Assembly (NCBI RefSeq): GCF_010104355.1
Contig: NZ_CP044972.1
Span: 3,100,001 to 3,164,000, forward strand
DNA length: 64,000 nt
Reading direction: 5' to 3'
DNA from: Hydrogenophaga sp. PBL-H3
GTDB taxonomy: Bacteria > Pseudomonadota > Gammaproteobacteria > Burkholderiales > Burkholderiaceae_C
The position numbers and the translations under genes are program-made. This document shows, piece after piece, positions 32,902 through 42,039 of the stretch (within the stretch, counting starts at the first letter, position 1; each line of letters begins with the position of its first letter). The notes beneath the pieces are model-generated. The model was not told where the DNA came from. It did no database searches and worked only from the letters and a program-made list of their open reading frames with translations.

Positions 32902-33504
32902 TCAGCCGCCGCGCGGTCCCGGCTCCATCCACTCGCCGCGCAGCAACTGCAGCGGCGCGCGGTGGTACAGCATGATGTCGTGGAACGGGTCGGTCACGAT
33001 CTTGATGGCCCACACCAGGCCCGTGCGCAGGTCTTTCAGGAACCACAGCTGGGCAACGCGAAAGGCCAGACCACCCACACCCACCCAGAGCCACATCCAG
33101 CCGACGTTGTGCGCAAGACCAAGCCAGTCGGTGTGCGGCTCCATCAGGCCAAACAGGTCGGGCTGGGCCACCAGCAGCAGCGGCGACGCGGCCCAGATCA
33201 GCATCAGCACCACCTTGCGCTGCAGGTTGTAGCCCACCTTGACGGCTTCCTTGTACGCATGCGTGGCCTGGTTGATCTCGTCATAGCCCTTGGGCTCGAA
33301 AAAGAAGTGGCCCGCCTGGCGGCTCACCATGGACACCAGCCAGGCCACCAGCGCGGCCAGCGCCGGATCGGTGAACAGCAAGGCGTAGGCCACCAGAAAG
33401 CTGAGCGCGCTGAGCAAGTGCAGGCTCTGGTTGATGCGGCTGTGGTGGTAATAGCGGTGGTCGTCCCAGCGCTGTGTCTCGAGCTCTTTGAAAAACGTGT
33501 TCAT
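32902..33504 (-). CDS. Membrane protein of unknown function, possibly Mpo1/DUF962-like
   Basis: The product is 200 residues with about four transmembrane segments (about 27-63, 95-115 and 130-150). Conserved-looking His/Asp residues are at the N-terminus (WDDHRYYHHSRINQSLH) and after the first pair of helices (RQAGHFFFEPKGYD). Similar His clusters occur in membrane lipid oxygenases and hydroxylases such as DUF962/Mpo1, but the match is not firm. It converges on the aminotransferase gene (5 bases between stops) and diverges from the glycosyltransferase. Confidence 0.55.
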   Translation of the reverse strand: MNTFFKELETQRWDDHRYYHHSRINQSLHLLSALSFLVAYALLFTDPALAALVAWLVSMVSRQAGHFFFEPKGYDEINQATHAYKEAVKVGYNLQRKVVLMLIWAASPLLLVAQPDLFGLMEPHTDWLGLAHNVGWMWLWVGVGGLAFRVAQLWFLKDLRTGLVWAIKIVTDPFHDIMLYHRAPLQLLRGEWMEPGPRGG

Positions 33505-33589
33505 TCAATTCCTCTGGTTCGGTCACGCACAGGCCCGATCACCATGAACGGTCCTGCACACGATGGTCCGGCGGCAAAATGAAACGGCG

Positions 33590-33662
33590 GTGACATCCAG
33601 CAAGACATGGCAGTGACATGACCGGTTGTTGCGCGGCGCGCAGCGTGTCACACAACTGTTAT
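33590..33662. promoter_or_regulatory. Pho-box-like sites between membrane protein and glycosyltransferase genes
   Basis: Towards the glycosyltransferase, GTGTCAC-ACAA-CTGTTAT at 33645-33662 resembles the Pho box CTGTCAT-N4-CTGTCAT (11 of 14 heptamer positions). Towards the membrane protein, ATGTCAC (33619-33613), ATGTCTT (33608-33602) and ATGTCAC (33596-33590) repeat every 11-12 bases on the minus strand. PhoB control is inferred, not shown. Confidence 0.45.
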
Positions 33663-33685
33663 CGCGAGCGATGAACATGGGTCCC

Positions 33686-34897
33686 ATGAACACCTCCGAT
33701 GTCTGCGATGCCCTGTTGGTTGAACACCTGCCCGTGCCGCGACCCAGCTTGCGGGTGGCCGTGGTCACCGAGACCTATCCGCCCGAGGTCAATGGCGTGG
33801 CCGTCACGCTGCAGCAGCTGGTGCAGCGGCTTCAGGCGGGCAACCACCAGATCCAGCTGATCCGCCCACGGCAACCGCTGACCGACAAGGATCGCGACGC
33901 CTGCGACGACGAACTCCTGGTTCGTGGACTGGAGATTCCCCGCTATCCCCAGCTGCGCCTGGGCATGCCGATCAAACGCGCGCTGCTGGCGCAATGGAGC
34001 CGGCAACGGCCCGACCTGGTGCACGTGGCCACCGAAGGCCCGCTGGGCTGGTCGGCGGTGCAGGCGGCGCGCAAGCTGCGGCTGCCACTCAGCACCGACT
34101 TCAGAACCAACTTTCACGCCTACAGCCAGCACTACGGCATCGGCTGGCTTCGCAAGCCCATCGCGGCCTACCTCCGCAAATTCCACAACCTCGCGGATTG
34201 CACCATGGTGCCGTCCAGCGACCTGCTGCACGACCTGTCCGCCCAGGGCTTCGAGCGGTTGATGGTGGTGGCACGGGGTGTGGACACCGCCCGGTTCTCC
34301 CCGGTGCACCGCAGCGAGGCCCTGCGGGCCCAGTGGGGTGCGGCGCCCGATCAACCCGTGCTGTTGTCGGTGGGTCGGCTAGCCCGCGAAAAAAACCTCG
34401 ATCTGCTGACGCGCAGCTGGAACGCGATGCGCGCCGTGCGGCCCGATCTCAAGCTGGTGGTGGTGGGTGACGGACCCTCGCGCAACGCCCTGGCACAAGC
34501 CTGCCCCGAGGCCCTGATGGTGGGTGCACAAAGCGGCGACGACCTCGCCCGCCACTACGCCAGCGCCGACCTCTTCGTCTTCCCCAGCGTGACCGAAACC
34601 TACGGCAACGTCACGCCGGAGGCGCTTGCCAGCGGGCTGGCCGTGCTGGCCTTCGACTACGCCGCCGCCGCCGAGCTGATCCGCCACGGCGACAACGGCC
34701 TGCTGGCACCCCGGGGCGACGAGACGGCCTTCCTTCAGAACGCCGTCGACCTGATCAGCAACCCCGGGCTGGTCGAGCATCTGCGCGAGCGCGGCCGCGC
34801 CACCACACTCACGCAGGACTGGGGGCAGATTGCGCGTCAGGTCGAAGGGGTGTGGCACCAGCTGCTGGCCGTGCGTCAACCGGTTGTGCAGGCTTGA
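33686..34897 (+). CDS. Family 4 glycosyltransferase
   Basis: The product is 403 residues from ATG 33686; in-frame ATGs at 33671 and 33677 would add 3-5 residues and none has a clear ribosome-binding site. A GT-B fold: N-terminal Gly-rich acceptor side ([22 protein letters not shown]), donor side with [14 protein letters not shown] and the E-x7-E motif in ETYGNVTPE. It is close to GDP-mannose-dependent mannosyltransferases and to the glycosyltransferases that make phosphorus-free glycolipids. The Pho-box-like site just upstream would place transcription start near this ATG. Its 3' end overlaps ugd by 89 bases. Confidence 0.8.
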   Translation: MNTSDVCDALLVEHLPVPRPSLRVAVVTETYPPEVNGVAVTLQQLVQRLQAGNHQIQLIRPRQPLTDKDRDACDDELLVRGLEIPRYPQLRLGMPIKRALLAQWSRQRPDLVHVATEGPLGWSAVQAARKLRLPLSTDFRTNFHAYSQHYGIGWLRKPIAAYLRKFHNLADCTMVPSSDLLHDLSAQGFERLMVVARGVDTARFSPVHRSEALRAQWGAAPDQPVLLSVGRLAREKNLDLLTRSWNAMRAVRPDLKLVVVGDGPSRNALAQACPEALMVGAQSGDDLARHYASADLFVFPSVTETYGNVTPEALASGLAVLAFDYAAAAELIRHGDNGLLAPRGDETAFLQNAVDLISNPGLVEHLRERGRATTLTQDWGQIARQVEGVWHQLLAVRQPVVQA

Positions 34898-36263
34898 GCA
34901 GGCCGCGCCGTCCGATACCCTGGTAAACAAATCCGAGCGCATCCATCAGCGCCGGGTCGTAGAGGTTGCGGCCGTCAAAGATGACACGTCCGCGCATGCA
35001 CCGCGCCATGGCGTCGAAGTCCGGATGGTGGAAACACTTCCACTCGGTGAGCACCAGCAGCGCGTCCACATCGGCCAGTGCCTCCAGCGGGGATTCAACA
35101 AAGGAGAGGCCGTCCATCTCGCTCACCGGGTGCCCCAGGTCGGCGCTCAGCGCGCGCTGGGCCTCGCTCAGGGCCACCGGGTCGTGCACCAGCACCTGGG
35201 CACCCCGGCTCAGCAGTTCGGGGATCACGATGCGGCTGGGTGCGTCGCGCATGTCGTCGGTGTTGGGCTTGAAGGCCAGCCCCCACACACCCAGGCGCAG
35301 CCCACGCAAGTCGGCACCGAAATGCGCGCAGATCCGATCGACCAGCACATGCTTTTGCAGCCGGTTCACCGACTCCGTGGCCTCGACAAGGCGCATGCGC
35401 AAGCCGTGCGCGGCCGCCGTGTGCACGAGCGCGCGCGTGTCTTTGGGAAAGCAGCTGCCTCCGTAGCCGGTGCCGGCGTACAGGAAGCTGTGGCCGATCC
35501 GGCTGTCCGATCCGATGCCCCGGCGCACGGCGTCGATGTCGGCACCCAGGGCATCGGCCAGGTGGGCCATTTCGTTCATGAACGAGATCCGTGTGGCCAG
35601 CATGGCGTTGGCCGCGTACTTGGTGAGTTCGGCGCTGGCCACATCCATCCAGAGGCTGCGCTCGTGGTTGCGGTTGAACGGGGCATACAGGCGTGTCATC
35701 AGGCGCCGGGCCGCTTCACCGGCTTCACCGGCGGGCAGGCCGATGACGATGCGGTCCGGGCGCATGAAGTCGTCCAGCGCCGCACCTTCCTTGAGAAACT
35801 CCGGGTTGGACACGACCGCGAAGTCCAGCGCATCGAGGCCGCGGTCTGCCAGTGCGCTGCGCAGGGCCTGCTCCACGCGCCGGCCGGTGCCCACGGGCAC
35901 GGTCGACTTGTTGACCACCACCTTGAACTCGGTCATGTGCTGACCGATCTGCGCGGCAACGGCCAGCACATGCTGCAGGTCCGCCGATCCGTCTTCCTGT
36001 GGCGGTGTTCCGACCGCGATGAAGATCACCTCGGCATGCCGCACGGCCACCGCCATCGAGGCGGTGAAGCGCAGGCGCTCGGCGCTGCGGTTGCGTTGCA
36101 ACAGATCGTCAAGACCGGGCTCGAAAATTGGCACACCGCCGGCGTGCAGCACCGCGACACGGCCGTGGTCACGGTCCACGCAAATGACATCGTTGCCCAG
36201 CTCCGCCAGGCAGGTCGCGGTGACCAGACCCACATACCCTGCACCCACCACTGCAATCTTCAT
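34809..36263 (-). CDS. ugd: UDP-glucose 6-dehydrogenase
   Basis: The product is 484 residues; the ATG at 36263 has GGAG eight bases upstream. It oxidises UDP-glucose to UDP-glucuronate with two NAD+. It has the Rossmann motif GAGYVGL at 7-13, FLKEG near 157, the catalytic Cys271 in GGSCFPKD and the C-terminal UDP-binding domain. The last 35 or so residues ([15 protein letters not shown]...) are extra for the family, low-complexity, and coded antisense to the end of the glycosyltransferase gene. Likely supplies glucuronate for lipids or polysaccharide. Confidence 0.92.
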   Translation of the reverse strand: MKIAVVGAGYVGLVTATCLAELGNDVICVDRDHGRVAVLHAGGVPIFEPGLDDLLQRNRSAERLRFTASMAVAVRHAEVIFIAVGTPPQEDGSADLQHVLAVAAQIGQHMTEFKVVVNKSTVPVGTGRRVEQALRSALADRGLDALDFAVVSNPEFLKEGAALDDFMRPDRIVIGLPAGEAGEAARRLMTRLYAPFNRNHERSLWMDVASAELTKYAANAMLATRISFMNEMAHLADALGADIDAVRRGIGSDSRIGHSFLYAGTGYGGSCFPKDTRALVHTAAAHGLRMRLVEATESVNRLQKHVLVDRICAHFGADLRGLRLGVWGLAFKPNTDDMRDAPSRIVIPELLSRGAQVLVHDPVALSEAQRALSADLGHPVSEMDGLSFVESPLEALADVDALLVLTEWKCFHHPDFDAMARCMRGRVIFDGRNLYDPALMDALGFVYQGIGRRGLLKPAQPVDARPAAGATPLRPDAQSAPSPA

Positions 36264-36315
36264 GGCTGTTCTCCGTTGGTTGGAGACCATGCTGCAACCG
36301 CAAGATGAAGCCGCG

Positions 36316-36333
36316 TTGGCAGGGCGATGACAG
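36316..36333 (-). promoter_or_regulatory. Pho-box-like site upstream of ugd
   Basis: On the minus strand CTGTCAT-CGCC-CTGCCAA (36333-36316): the first heptamer matches the Pho box exactly and the second in five of seven positions, with the right 4-base spacer. It lies about 55 bases before the ugd start codon. Confidence 0.5.
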
Positions 36334-36518
36334 ATGCGTGAAACGGGGCCGGGCAAAGACTGGCCCTGCATGGGCGCGGCTGCGCGGGAACCCCACTTGA
36401 GAAACGCAGCCCTCCGGCGGTCCGATGTTGCTGCATCAGGGCGCGACAGATAGCATCTCCACGTCAGCCGTCGGGCCGGTCGCTCGGCGGCGTTGGCACC
36501 GACGGAAAGGCGATCGAT

Positions 36519-36932
36519 ATGGCCACTATCTCCGGCTCATGCCTGTGTGGCGCGGTTCGTTATGAAACCGCGGCCCAGCCAGTGCTCATGGGCGTCTGTC
36601 ACTGCAAGCACTGCCAGAAGCAGTCGGGATCAGCGTTCTCCATGCTGGTGGGCGTGCCCAAGGGCACATTGAAGATGTCGGGCGAGCCCCTCGCCGAGTT
36701 CCACGATGTGGGCGACTCCACCCAGGCTGTGGTGCGCAAGTTCTGTCGCCACTGCGGCTCGCCGGTGCTCTCAGACGTCGCGGTGATGCCGGCACTGGAC
36801 TTCATCAAAGCCGGCATGCTCGATGACACCTCATGGTTCAAGCCTCAGTTCCACATGTTTTGTGAACACGCCCAGGCGTGGTCTCTCCCGGACGATGGCG
36901 CACCCCGGATAGCCAGGAATCCGCCGCCTTGA
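36519..36932 (+). CDS. GFA-family (glutathione-dependent formaldehyde-activating-like) zinc protein
   Basis: The product is 137 residues, full length for this small zinc fold. Cysteine ligands are visible: CLCG near residue 8, CHCKHC near 27-32 and CRHCG near 76-79. The family includes the Gfa enzyme, but most members have no proven reaction. It stands alone between ugd and modE, with 79 bases after it before modE's convergent end. Confidence 0.85.
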   Translation: MATISGSCLCGAVRYETAAQPVLMGVCHCKHCQKQSGSAFSMLVGVPKGTLKMSGEPLAEFHDVGDSTQAVVRKFCRHCGSPVLSDVAVMPALDFIKAGMLDDTSWFKPQFHMFCEHAQAWSLPDDGAPRIARNPPP

Positions 36933-37015
36933 TCGCCATCCACCACCAGTGAACCCGCGACGCTTCAGCGAGCGTCGATGCGCTGGAGGGAAGCACTGTC
37001 AAGGCGTCAAGACAG

Positions 37016-37789
37016 TCAGCCTGGCAACCCGATCACCAGCGCCGCCGGCAGCAAGACCGCCACCGCTGCATCCCCCACCCTCCCCTTGAACGGGTGCCGC
37101 GCAAAGCCCACCCAGTGACCGCCGCCCTCCAGCGCCAGCACCACCTCGTCTTGCCGGGCGCCGGGCGCGCAGCGCTCAATGCGACCCGCCAGCGCGCCAG
37201 CAACGGTTTTTGAGTTCACCAGCGATACCTCCACTGCGGTGGCCTTGCACAAGGCCAGCACGGCCAGCCCGGGTGTGAGGCCCAACAAATCCGCGCTTTC
37301 CTGCGTGATGCTGGACACCAGTTGCGCGCCGCCCGGGGTGGTCAGCGTCACCTCCACCGTCGGGTCGCCCGGGGCCGTGGGCGCGCAGTGCAGCACGCGG
37401 CAGCGCAGCTGGTTGCGCATGCTGGTGCGCAGGCCCAGGCCGCCCTCGCCGATGGCGCCACCCGCAAAGCGGGAAAGCACCTGCTGGCGTGCGCGCGCCA
37501 GCTCGGCGGCAAGCGACAGCAGTTGCAGGCCATCGGCGGTGATGCGCGCGCCGCCGCCGCCCACGCCGCCCACGGTGCGCTCCACCAGCGGCACGCCGCT
37601 GAGGTTGCTGAGTGTGTCGATGGCCTGCCACGCGGCCTTGTAGCTGATGCCGACCTGGCGCGCCGCCTGCGAAATGGAGCAGCCGGCGGCCACGTGGCGC
37701 AACACGTCCAGGCGCTTGTCGGCGCTGGCGTCGGTCAGGGCCTGGGGCAGGTCGGCGGGTGTGCGGTCCTGGTCTTTTTTGGCGGTCAT
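37016..37789 (-). CDS. modE: Molybdate-responsive regulator
   Basis: The product is 257 residues. The N-terminal winged HTH (about 22-100, ISQAARQVGISYKAAWQAIDTLSNLSGVPLVERTVGG with the GGGGARIT wing) is the ModE DNA-binding domain. Two TOBE/Mop oxyanion-binding domains follow (about 125-190 and 195-257; SARMRN-like start RTSMRNQLRC, then LVNSKTVAGALAGRIE). With molybdate bound it represses the mod operon. It is divergent from modABC, with a palindromic operator between. Confidence 0.92.
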   Translation of the reverse strand: MTAKKDQDRTPADLPQALTDASADKRLDVLRHVAAGCSISQAARQVGISYKAAWQAIDTLSNLSGVPLVERTVGGVGGGGARITADGLQLLSLAAELARARQQVLSRFAGGAIGEGGLGLRTSMRNQLRCRVLHCAPTAPGDPTVEVTLTTPGGAQLVSSITQESADLLGLTPGLAVLALCKATAVEVSLVNSKTVAGALAGRIERCAPGARQDEVVLALEGGGHWVGFARHPFKGRVGDAAVAVLLPAALVIGLPG

Positions 37790-37813
37790 GGTGCTGGGCT
37801 TGCGATCTATACT

Positions 37814-37842
37814 TATCGCTATTCTCAATTGGAATAGCGGTA
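37814..37842. promoter_or_regulatory. ModE operator between modE and modA
   Basis: TATCGCTATTC (37814-37824) and GAATAGCGGTA (37832-37842) form a near-perfect inverted repeat around a 7-base centre. The sequence and position match known ModE operators (ATCGxTATAT type). It should repress both directions in molybdate excess. Confidence 0.85.
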
Positions 37843-37861
37843 GTTTTGAAAGGATCGCTCG

Positions 37862-38608
37862 ATGTTCGCACGTTCACTGCTGCCGGCGTTGCTGCTTTGC
37901 ATGGCCGGCGCACTGCACGCCGCCGAGGCGCAGGTGGCGGTGGCGGCGAACTTCGCCGAGCCGATCAAGGCCATTGGCGCGGTGCTGGAGAAAACCACCG
38001 GTCACAAGCTGCAGATCACGGTGGGCGCCACGGGCCGGCTGTATGCGCAGATCAGGAATGGCGCGCCGTTTGACGTGCTGCTCTCGGCAGACACCAAAGC
38101 ACCCGCGCAGCTGGAGTCCGACGGCCTGGTGCAGCCGGGCAGCCGCTTTACCTACGCCACCGGCAAGCTGGTGCTGTGGTCGGCGGATGCAACCCGGGTG
38201 GACGCGCGGGGCGCGGTGCTCAAGACCGATGGCTTTCGAAAACTGGCCCTGGCCAACCCCAAGACCGCACCCTACGGCGCGGCGGCGGTGGAAGTGATCG
38301 ACAAGCTGGGCCTGACCAGCGCGCTCACCCCGAAACTGGTGCAGGGCGAGAGCATCGGCCAGGCCTACAACTTCGCCCACACAGGCAACGCCGAGATCGC
38401 GTTCGTGGCCCTGTCCCAGGTGCTCGAAGGCGGGCGGCTCAAGAGTGGCTCGATGTGGGTGGTACCACAAGGTCTGTACGCGCCCATCCGGCAAGACGCG
38501 GTGCTGCTGAAAACCGGCGCCGGCAACGAGGCTGCGCGGGCGCTCATGACATTGCTTCAGAGCCCCAACATCAAGACACTCATCCGCTCGTATGGCTACG
38601 AGCTCTGA
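37862..38608 (+). CDS. modA: Molybdate ABC transporter, periplasmic binding protein
   Basis: The product is 248 residues. Signal peptide to about 20 (GALHAAEA). The binding fold has the ModA N-terminal VAVAANFAEPIKAIGAVLEKTTGHKLQIT, GATGRLYAQIRNGAPFDVLLSAD and the YGAAAVEVIDKLG segment, which together hold the oxyanion. First gene of modABC; AAGGA lies nine bases before the ATG. Confidence 0.95.
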   Translation: MFARSLLPALLLCMAGALHAAEAQVAVAANFAEPIKAIGAVLEKTTGHKLQITVGATGRLYAQIRNGAPFDVLLSADTKAPAQLESDGLVQPGSRFTYATGKLVLWSADATRVDARGAVLKTDGFRKLALANPKTAPYGAAAVEVIDKLGLTSALTPKLVQGESIGQAYNFAHTGNAEIAFVALSQVLEGGRLKSGSMWVVPQGLYAPIRQDAVLLKTGAGNEAARALMTLLQSPNIKTLIRSYGYEL

Positions 38609-38611
38609 GCC

Positions 38612-39295
38612 GTGCTGCTGACCGCTTCCGATCTCCAGGCCATCGGCCTCACGCTGCAGGTGGCATTGCTCACCACCGCCATCTTGCTGGTGCTGGGTGT
38701 GCCGCTGGCCTGGTGGCTGGCACGCAGCCGCTCGGTGTGGAGCCGGCCGGTGGGTGCGCTGGTGTCGGTGCCGCTGGTGTTGCCGCCTTCGGTGCTGGGC
38801 TTCTATGTGCTGGTGCTCATGGGGCCGAATGGCCCGGTGGGCGGGCTCACGCAGGCCTTGGGCCTGGGCGTGCTTACCTTCAGCTTTGCCGGGCTGGTGA
38901 TCGCCTCGGTGTTGTATTCGCTGCCGTTCATGGTGCAGCCGGTGCTCAATTCAATGCAGTCGCTGGGTGAACGCCCGCTGGAAGCCGCGGCCAGCCTGCG
39001 TGCCTCGAAGCTCGACACCTTTTTTTCGGTGGTGCTGCCGCTGTGTCGGCCGGGACTGGTCACCGGCGTGATCATGAGTTTTGCGCACACGGTGGGCGAG
39101 TTCGGCGTGGTGCTCATGGTGGGCGGCAACATTCCCGGTGTGACGCGGGTGGTGTCGGTGCAGATCTACGACCACGTGGAGGCGCTGGAATACGCCGATG
39201 CGCACCGCCTGGCCGCGGTGATGCTGGGCTTTTCGTTTCTGGTGCTGCTGGCACTGCAGCTCTACAACCAGCGTCAGCGCAGGGGCCTGCAATGA
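38612..39295 (+). CDS. modB: Molybdate ABC transporter, permease
   Basis: The product is 227 residues, starting with GTG three bases after the modA stop. Five to six transmembrane helices. The binding-protein-dependent transport signature lies near 130-160 (LEAAASLRASKLDTFFSVVLPLCRPGLVTG), where the permease meets the ATPase, and HTVGEFGVVLMVGGNIPG is typical of ModB. Confidence 0.95.
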   Translation: MLLTASDLQAIGLTLQVALLTTAILLVLGVPLAWWLARSRSVWSRPVGALVSVPLVLPPSVLGFYVLVLMGPNGPVGGLTQALGLGVLTFSFAGLVIASVLYSLPFMVQPVLNSMQSLGERPLEAAASLRASKLDTFFSVVLPLCRPGLVTGVIMSFAHTVGEFGVVLMVGGNIPGVTRVVSVQIYDHVEALEYADAHRLAAVMLGFSFLVLLALQLYNQRQRRGLQ

Positions 39296-40392
39296 CCGAG
39301 GGCCTGCAACTCACTGCGCGGCTGCAACGCCCCGGCTTCCTGCTCGACGTGGACCTGCGCCTGCCCGCGCGCGGCGTCACGGTGCTGTTCGGCCCCTCGG
39401 GTTCGGGCAAGACTTCGTGCCTGCGCGTGCTCGCGGGCCTGGAGCCCCAGGCACAGGGCGAGGTGCGTGTGGATGGCGACGTGTGGCAGAGCAGTGCGCA
39501 GCGCGTGATGCGGCCAGTACACCAGCGCGCGCTGGGCTATGTGTTTCAGGAGGCCAGCCTGTTCGAGCACCTGAACGTGCGCGACAACCTGATGTTCGGC
39601 TTCAAGCGCACACCGCCCGCCCAGCGCCGCCACGCCTGGGACCACGGCCTGGATCTGCTGGGCATTGCCCACCTGCTGCAGCGCCGGCCACACGAACTCT
39701 CCGGCGGTGAACGCCAGCGCGTGGCGATCGCGCGCGCGCTGGCCACCAGCCCGCGCGTGCTCTTGATGGACGAGCCACTGGCCTCCATCGACGCGGCGCG
39801 CAAGAACGACATCCTGCCGTGGCTGGAGCAACTGCACGCGCGGCTGGACACGCCCGTGGTGTACGTGACCCACTCCAGCGACGAACTGGCTCGCCTGGCC
39901 GATCACGTGGTGCTGCTGAGCGAAGGCCAGGCGCTGTGCAGCGGGCCGGTGGTGGAACTCATGACGCGGCTGGACCTGCCGCTGGCGCGTGGCGACTCGG
40001 CGGCGGCCTTGATCGAGGCGCACGCCGTGGGCCATTCACCCGCCGACGCCCTGAGCGAACTGGCGTTTGCCGGCGGGCGCCTGCTGTTGCCGCAAGCCAG
40101 CAACGCTGCCCTGCCCGAAGGCACGCCGGTGCGCGTGCGCATTCAGGCGCGCGATGTGAGCCTGTCGCTGCAGGCCCCGGAGCACAGCAGCGTGCTCAAC
40201 GTGCTCGGCGCCACGGTGGTCGATGTGGTGGACGACACACCCGGCCAGGTGCTGGTGGGCCTGCAGCTGGGCCAGGGCCCCGCGGCCACGCGCCTGCTCT
40301 CACGCATCAGCCAGCTCTCGGCGCGCCGCCTGGGCATTGCGCCCGGTCAGGCGGTGTTCGCGCAGATCAAGGGCGTGGCGATGGTGCGCTGA
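39292..40392 (+). CDS. modC: Molybdate ABC transporter, ATPase
   Basis: The product is 366 residues from an ATG that overlaps the modB stop. Walker A GPSGSGKTS near 34-42, signature LSGGERQRVA near 137 and Walker B VLLMDEPLASID near 160. The C-terminal regulatory part (about 235-366) contains the two Mop/TOBE-type halves (VRIQARDVSLSLQ, ARRLGIAPGQAVFAQIKGVAM). Ends the modABC operon. Confidence 0.95.
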   Translation: MTEGLQLTARLQRPGFLLDVDLRLPARGVTVLFGPSGSGKTSCLRVLAGLEPQAQGEVRVDGDVWQSSAQRVMRPVHQRALGYVFQEASLFEHLNVRDNLMFGFKRTPPAQRRHAWDHGLDLLGIAHLLQRRPHELSGGERQRVAIARALATSPRVLLMDEPLASIDAARKNDILPWLEQLHARLDTPVVYVTHSSDELARLADHVVLLSEGQALCSGPVVELMTRLDLPLARGDSAAALIEAHAVGHSPADALSELAFAGGRLLLPQASNAALPEGTPVRVRIQARDVSLSLQAPEHSSVLNVLGATVVDVVDDTPGQVLVGLQLGQGPAATRLLSRISQLSARRLGIAPGQAVFAQIKGVAMVR

Positions 40393-40402
40393 CCCAGCCG
40401 GG

Positions 40403-40660
40403 TCAGCTCGCCGCGCCCACCGCGTCCTTGGTGCACTTCTTGGTGAAGCTGTTCTTGGCGGCACCGGCGAGTTTTTTCTCGCCCGCGGTGACGGTGCACG
40501 CGGCAGCCGCGTCTTTCTCGCACTTTTTCATGAACGAGTTCTTGGCCGCGCCAGCGAGTTTCTTCTCGGTGGCGGCTGCCGTGCAGCTCGCGCCTTCGGC
40601 AAACGAGGTCAGTGGCAAAAGCGCCGCGAGAACCAGGGAACCCAACCAGATGGTGCGCAT
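40403..40660 (-). CDS. Small exported protein with two PsiF repeats
   Basis: The product is 85 residues from the ATG at 40660 (GGAG six bases upstream); a longer in-frame start at 40687 exists. Signal peptide to about 21 (LTSFAEG). The mature part is two near-identical PsiF repeats (CTAAATEKKLAGAAKNSFMKKC and CTVTAGEKKLAGAAKNSFTKKC). PsiF is phosphate-starvation induced in E. coli, but no Pho box is seen here. Function unknown. Confidence 0.8.
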   Translation of the reverse strand: MRTIWLGSLVLAALLPLTSFAEGASCTAAATEKKLAGAAKNSFMKKCEKDAAAACTVTAGEKKLAGAAKNSFTKKCTKDAVGAAS

Positions 40661-40768
40661 GCCGATCTCCATGAATGAAAAATTCATTGAAGGTCAGCGG
40701 GCCAGCGCTGTCAATGCGCCAAACGGCGTTTCAGCGCCCGCCTCGGGAAGATCCCATCATCGAAAGTA

Positions 40769-41179
40769 TCAATCGAGCAAATCCCGGGGGATGTTGCCGC
40801 CATTGGCCGCGATGTGCGCCAGCACATTCTTGTGCAGCCACATGTTCATCTTGGCCGAGTCGCCCATGAGTTCGTCGGGGCAGTAGAGCTCTTTGGCCAG
40901 TTCCTTTCGCGCGGTCAGGCTGCTGTCGATGTCGAGCAGCTTGAGCAGATCAACGATGGAGGTGCGCCAGTTGAGCTTTTGCGGGTTGGCCGCAGCCTTC
41001 TGTTCCATCAGGGCGACCACGTCGACCATGGTGATGGAGGCCACGGGTGCCGGGGCCTGCGCTGCTGCGGGTGCGGCCGAGGGAGCGGCGGATGGCGAAG
41101 GTGGGGCGGCCGGTGGTTGTGGCACCACCTTGGGTGAGCCCATGCCGAGCTTGTCGAGGATGTTGCTGAAAAGGCCCAT
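40769..41179 (-). CDS. DUF3597 family protein
   Basis: The product is 136 residues. An N-terminal MGLFSNILDKLG segment, an Ala/Pro-rich linker (about 18-45) and a helical C-terminal DUF3597 domain (about 48-136: DVVALMEQKAAANPQKLNWRTSIVDLLKLLDID, then LYCPDELMGDSAKMNMWLHKNVLAHIAANGG). The domain is common in proteobacteria; no role is established. The amphipathic N-terminus may bind membranes. Confidence 0.8.
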   Translation of the reverse strand: MGLFSNILDKLGMGSPKVVPQPPAAPPSPSAAPSAAPAAAQAPAPVASITMVDVVALMEQKAAANPQKLNWRTSIVDLLKLLDIDSSLTARKELAKELYCPDELMGDSAKMNMWLHKNVLAHIAANGGNIPRDLLD

Positions 41180-41292
41180 GAAATGCTCCTTGAATGTGGA
41201 TGGGTGTCGGCAAAGCGGTCAGGGGCCAGTATGGCGGCAGATGGACCACGGCGGCACATCAGCCCGCCAGGTGGGCCGGCGGCCCAGCGGAT

Positions 41293-41943
41293 TCAGCGCA
41301 CGACGCTGTAGTTCGCTGGGACCAAGCGGTAGCCCTTGCACTCATGCCGGATGTGACCAATGCCGGGGAAGGACAGGTGGCTGGCGGTGACCCAGTAGCC
41401 CTGCTTCGCGGCATCGGCATAGGCCTTCTTGCGCTGCAGCGCTGCGGCCTTGCTGTCGCTGTCGAAGGTGATGGTCACCGAGGGCTCTTCGAACTGCACC
41501 GCAGCGACGTGCATCAGGTCGCCCCACATCACCATCTTCTGGCCCTTGCTCTCCACGACGCAAGTGCTGTGGCCCGGTGTGTGGCCGTGCGCGGCCTGCG
41601 CCTTGATGCCCGGCACCAGATCGGTGTTGCCATTGAAGGGTTTGAACTTGCCCGCGGCGACGTAGGGGTTGAGCGAAGCCATCGCACCCTGGAAGAAGCC
41701 CCTGGATTCGACCGGTGCCTTCTCCATGTTGGCGGTGCTGAGCCAGAAATCTGCGTCGTACTGTTCGGGGTGCATGTGGGTGATCACCACCGCGTCAACC
41801 TGCTCCGGCTGGTAGCCGGCGGCCTTCAGGTTGGCCAACAGCTTGCCCAGGGTCGGGCCGAACAGGCCGGCTGCACCGGCGTCCACCAGCACCAATTTGT
41901 CACCGGTATTCGATTCACTCCGTGGGATGTGAGGGGACGCCAA
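41293..41943 (-). pseudogene. Truncated metallo-beta-lactamase-fold hydrolase remnant
   Basis: Homology to MBL-fold hydrolases begins at NTGDKLVLVDAGAAG (about 41910), so the N-terminal third including the usual signal peptide is missing. At the metal site the family has THxHPDH; here THMHP is followed directly by EQYDADFWLS, so the rest of the metal motif and about 20 residues after it appear deleted. The remaining core (GHTPGHSTCVVESKGQ, GDLMHVAAVQF) is intact. Neither loss leaves a working zinc site, so it is very probably inactive although still open. Confidence 0.65.
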
Positions 41944-42039
41944 AGATTCGGCGTCGCCCGATCAACCGCCATCCCTGGCTTCATGCCCCGTGGCTGCCTC
42001 AGCAATGTGCACGAAAGCGTGCTTCACCGGCCCTTGCCA

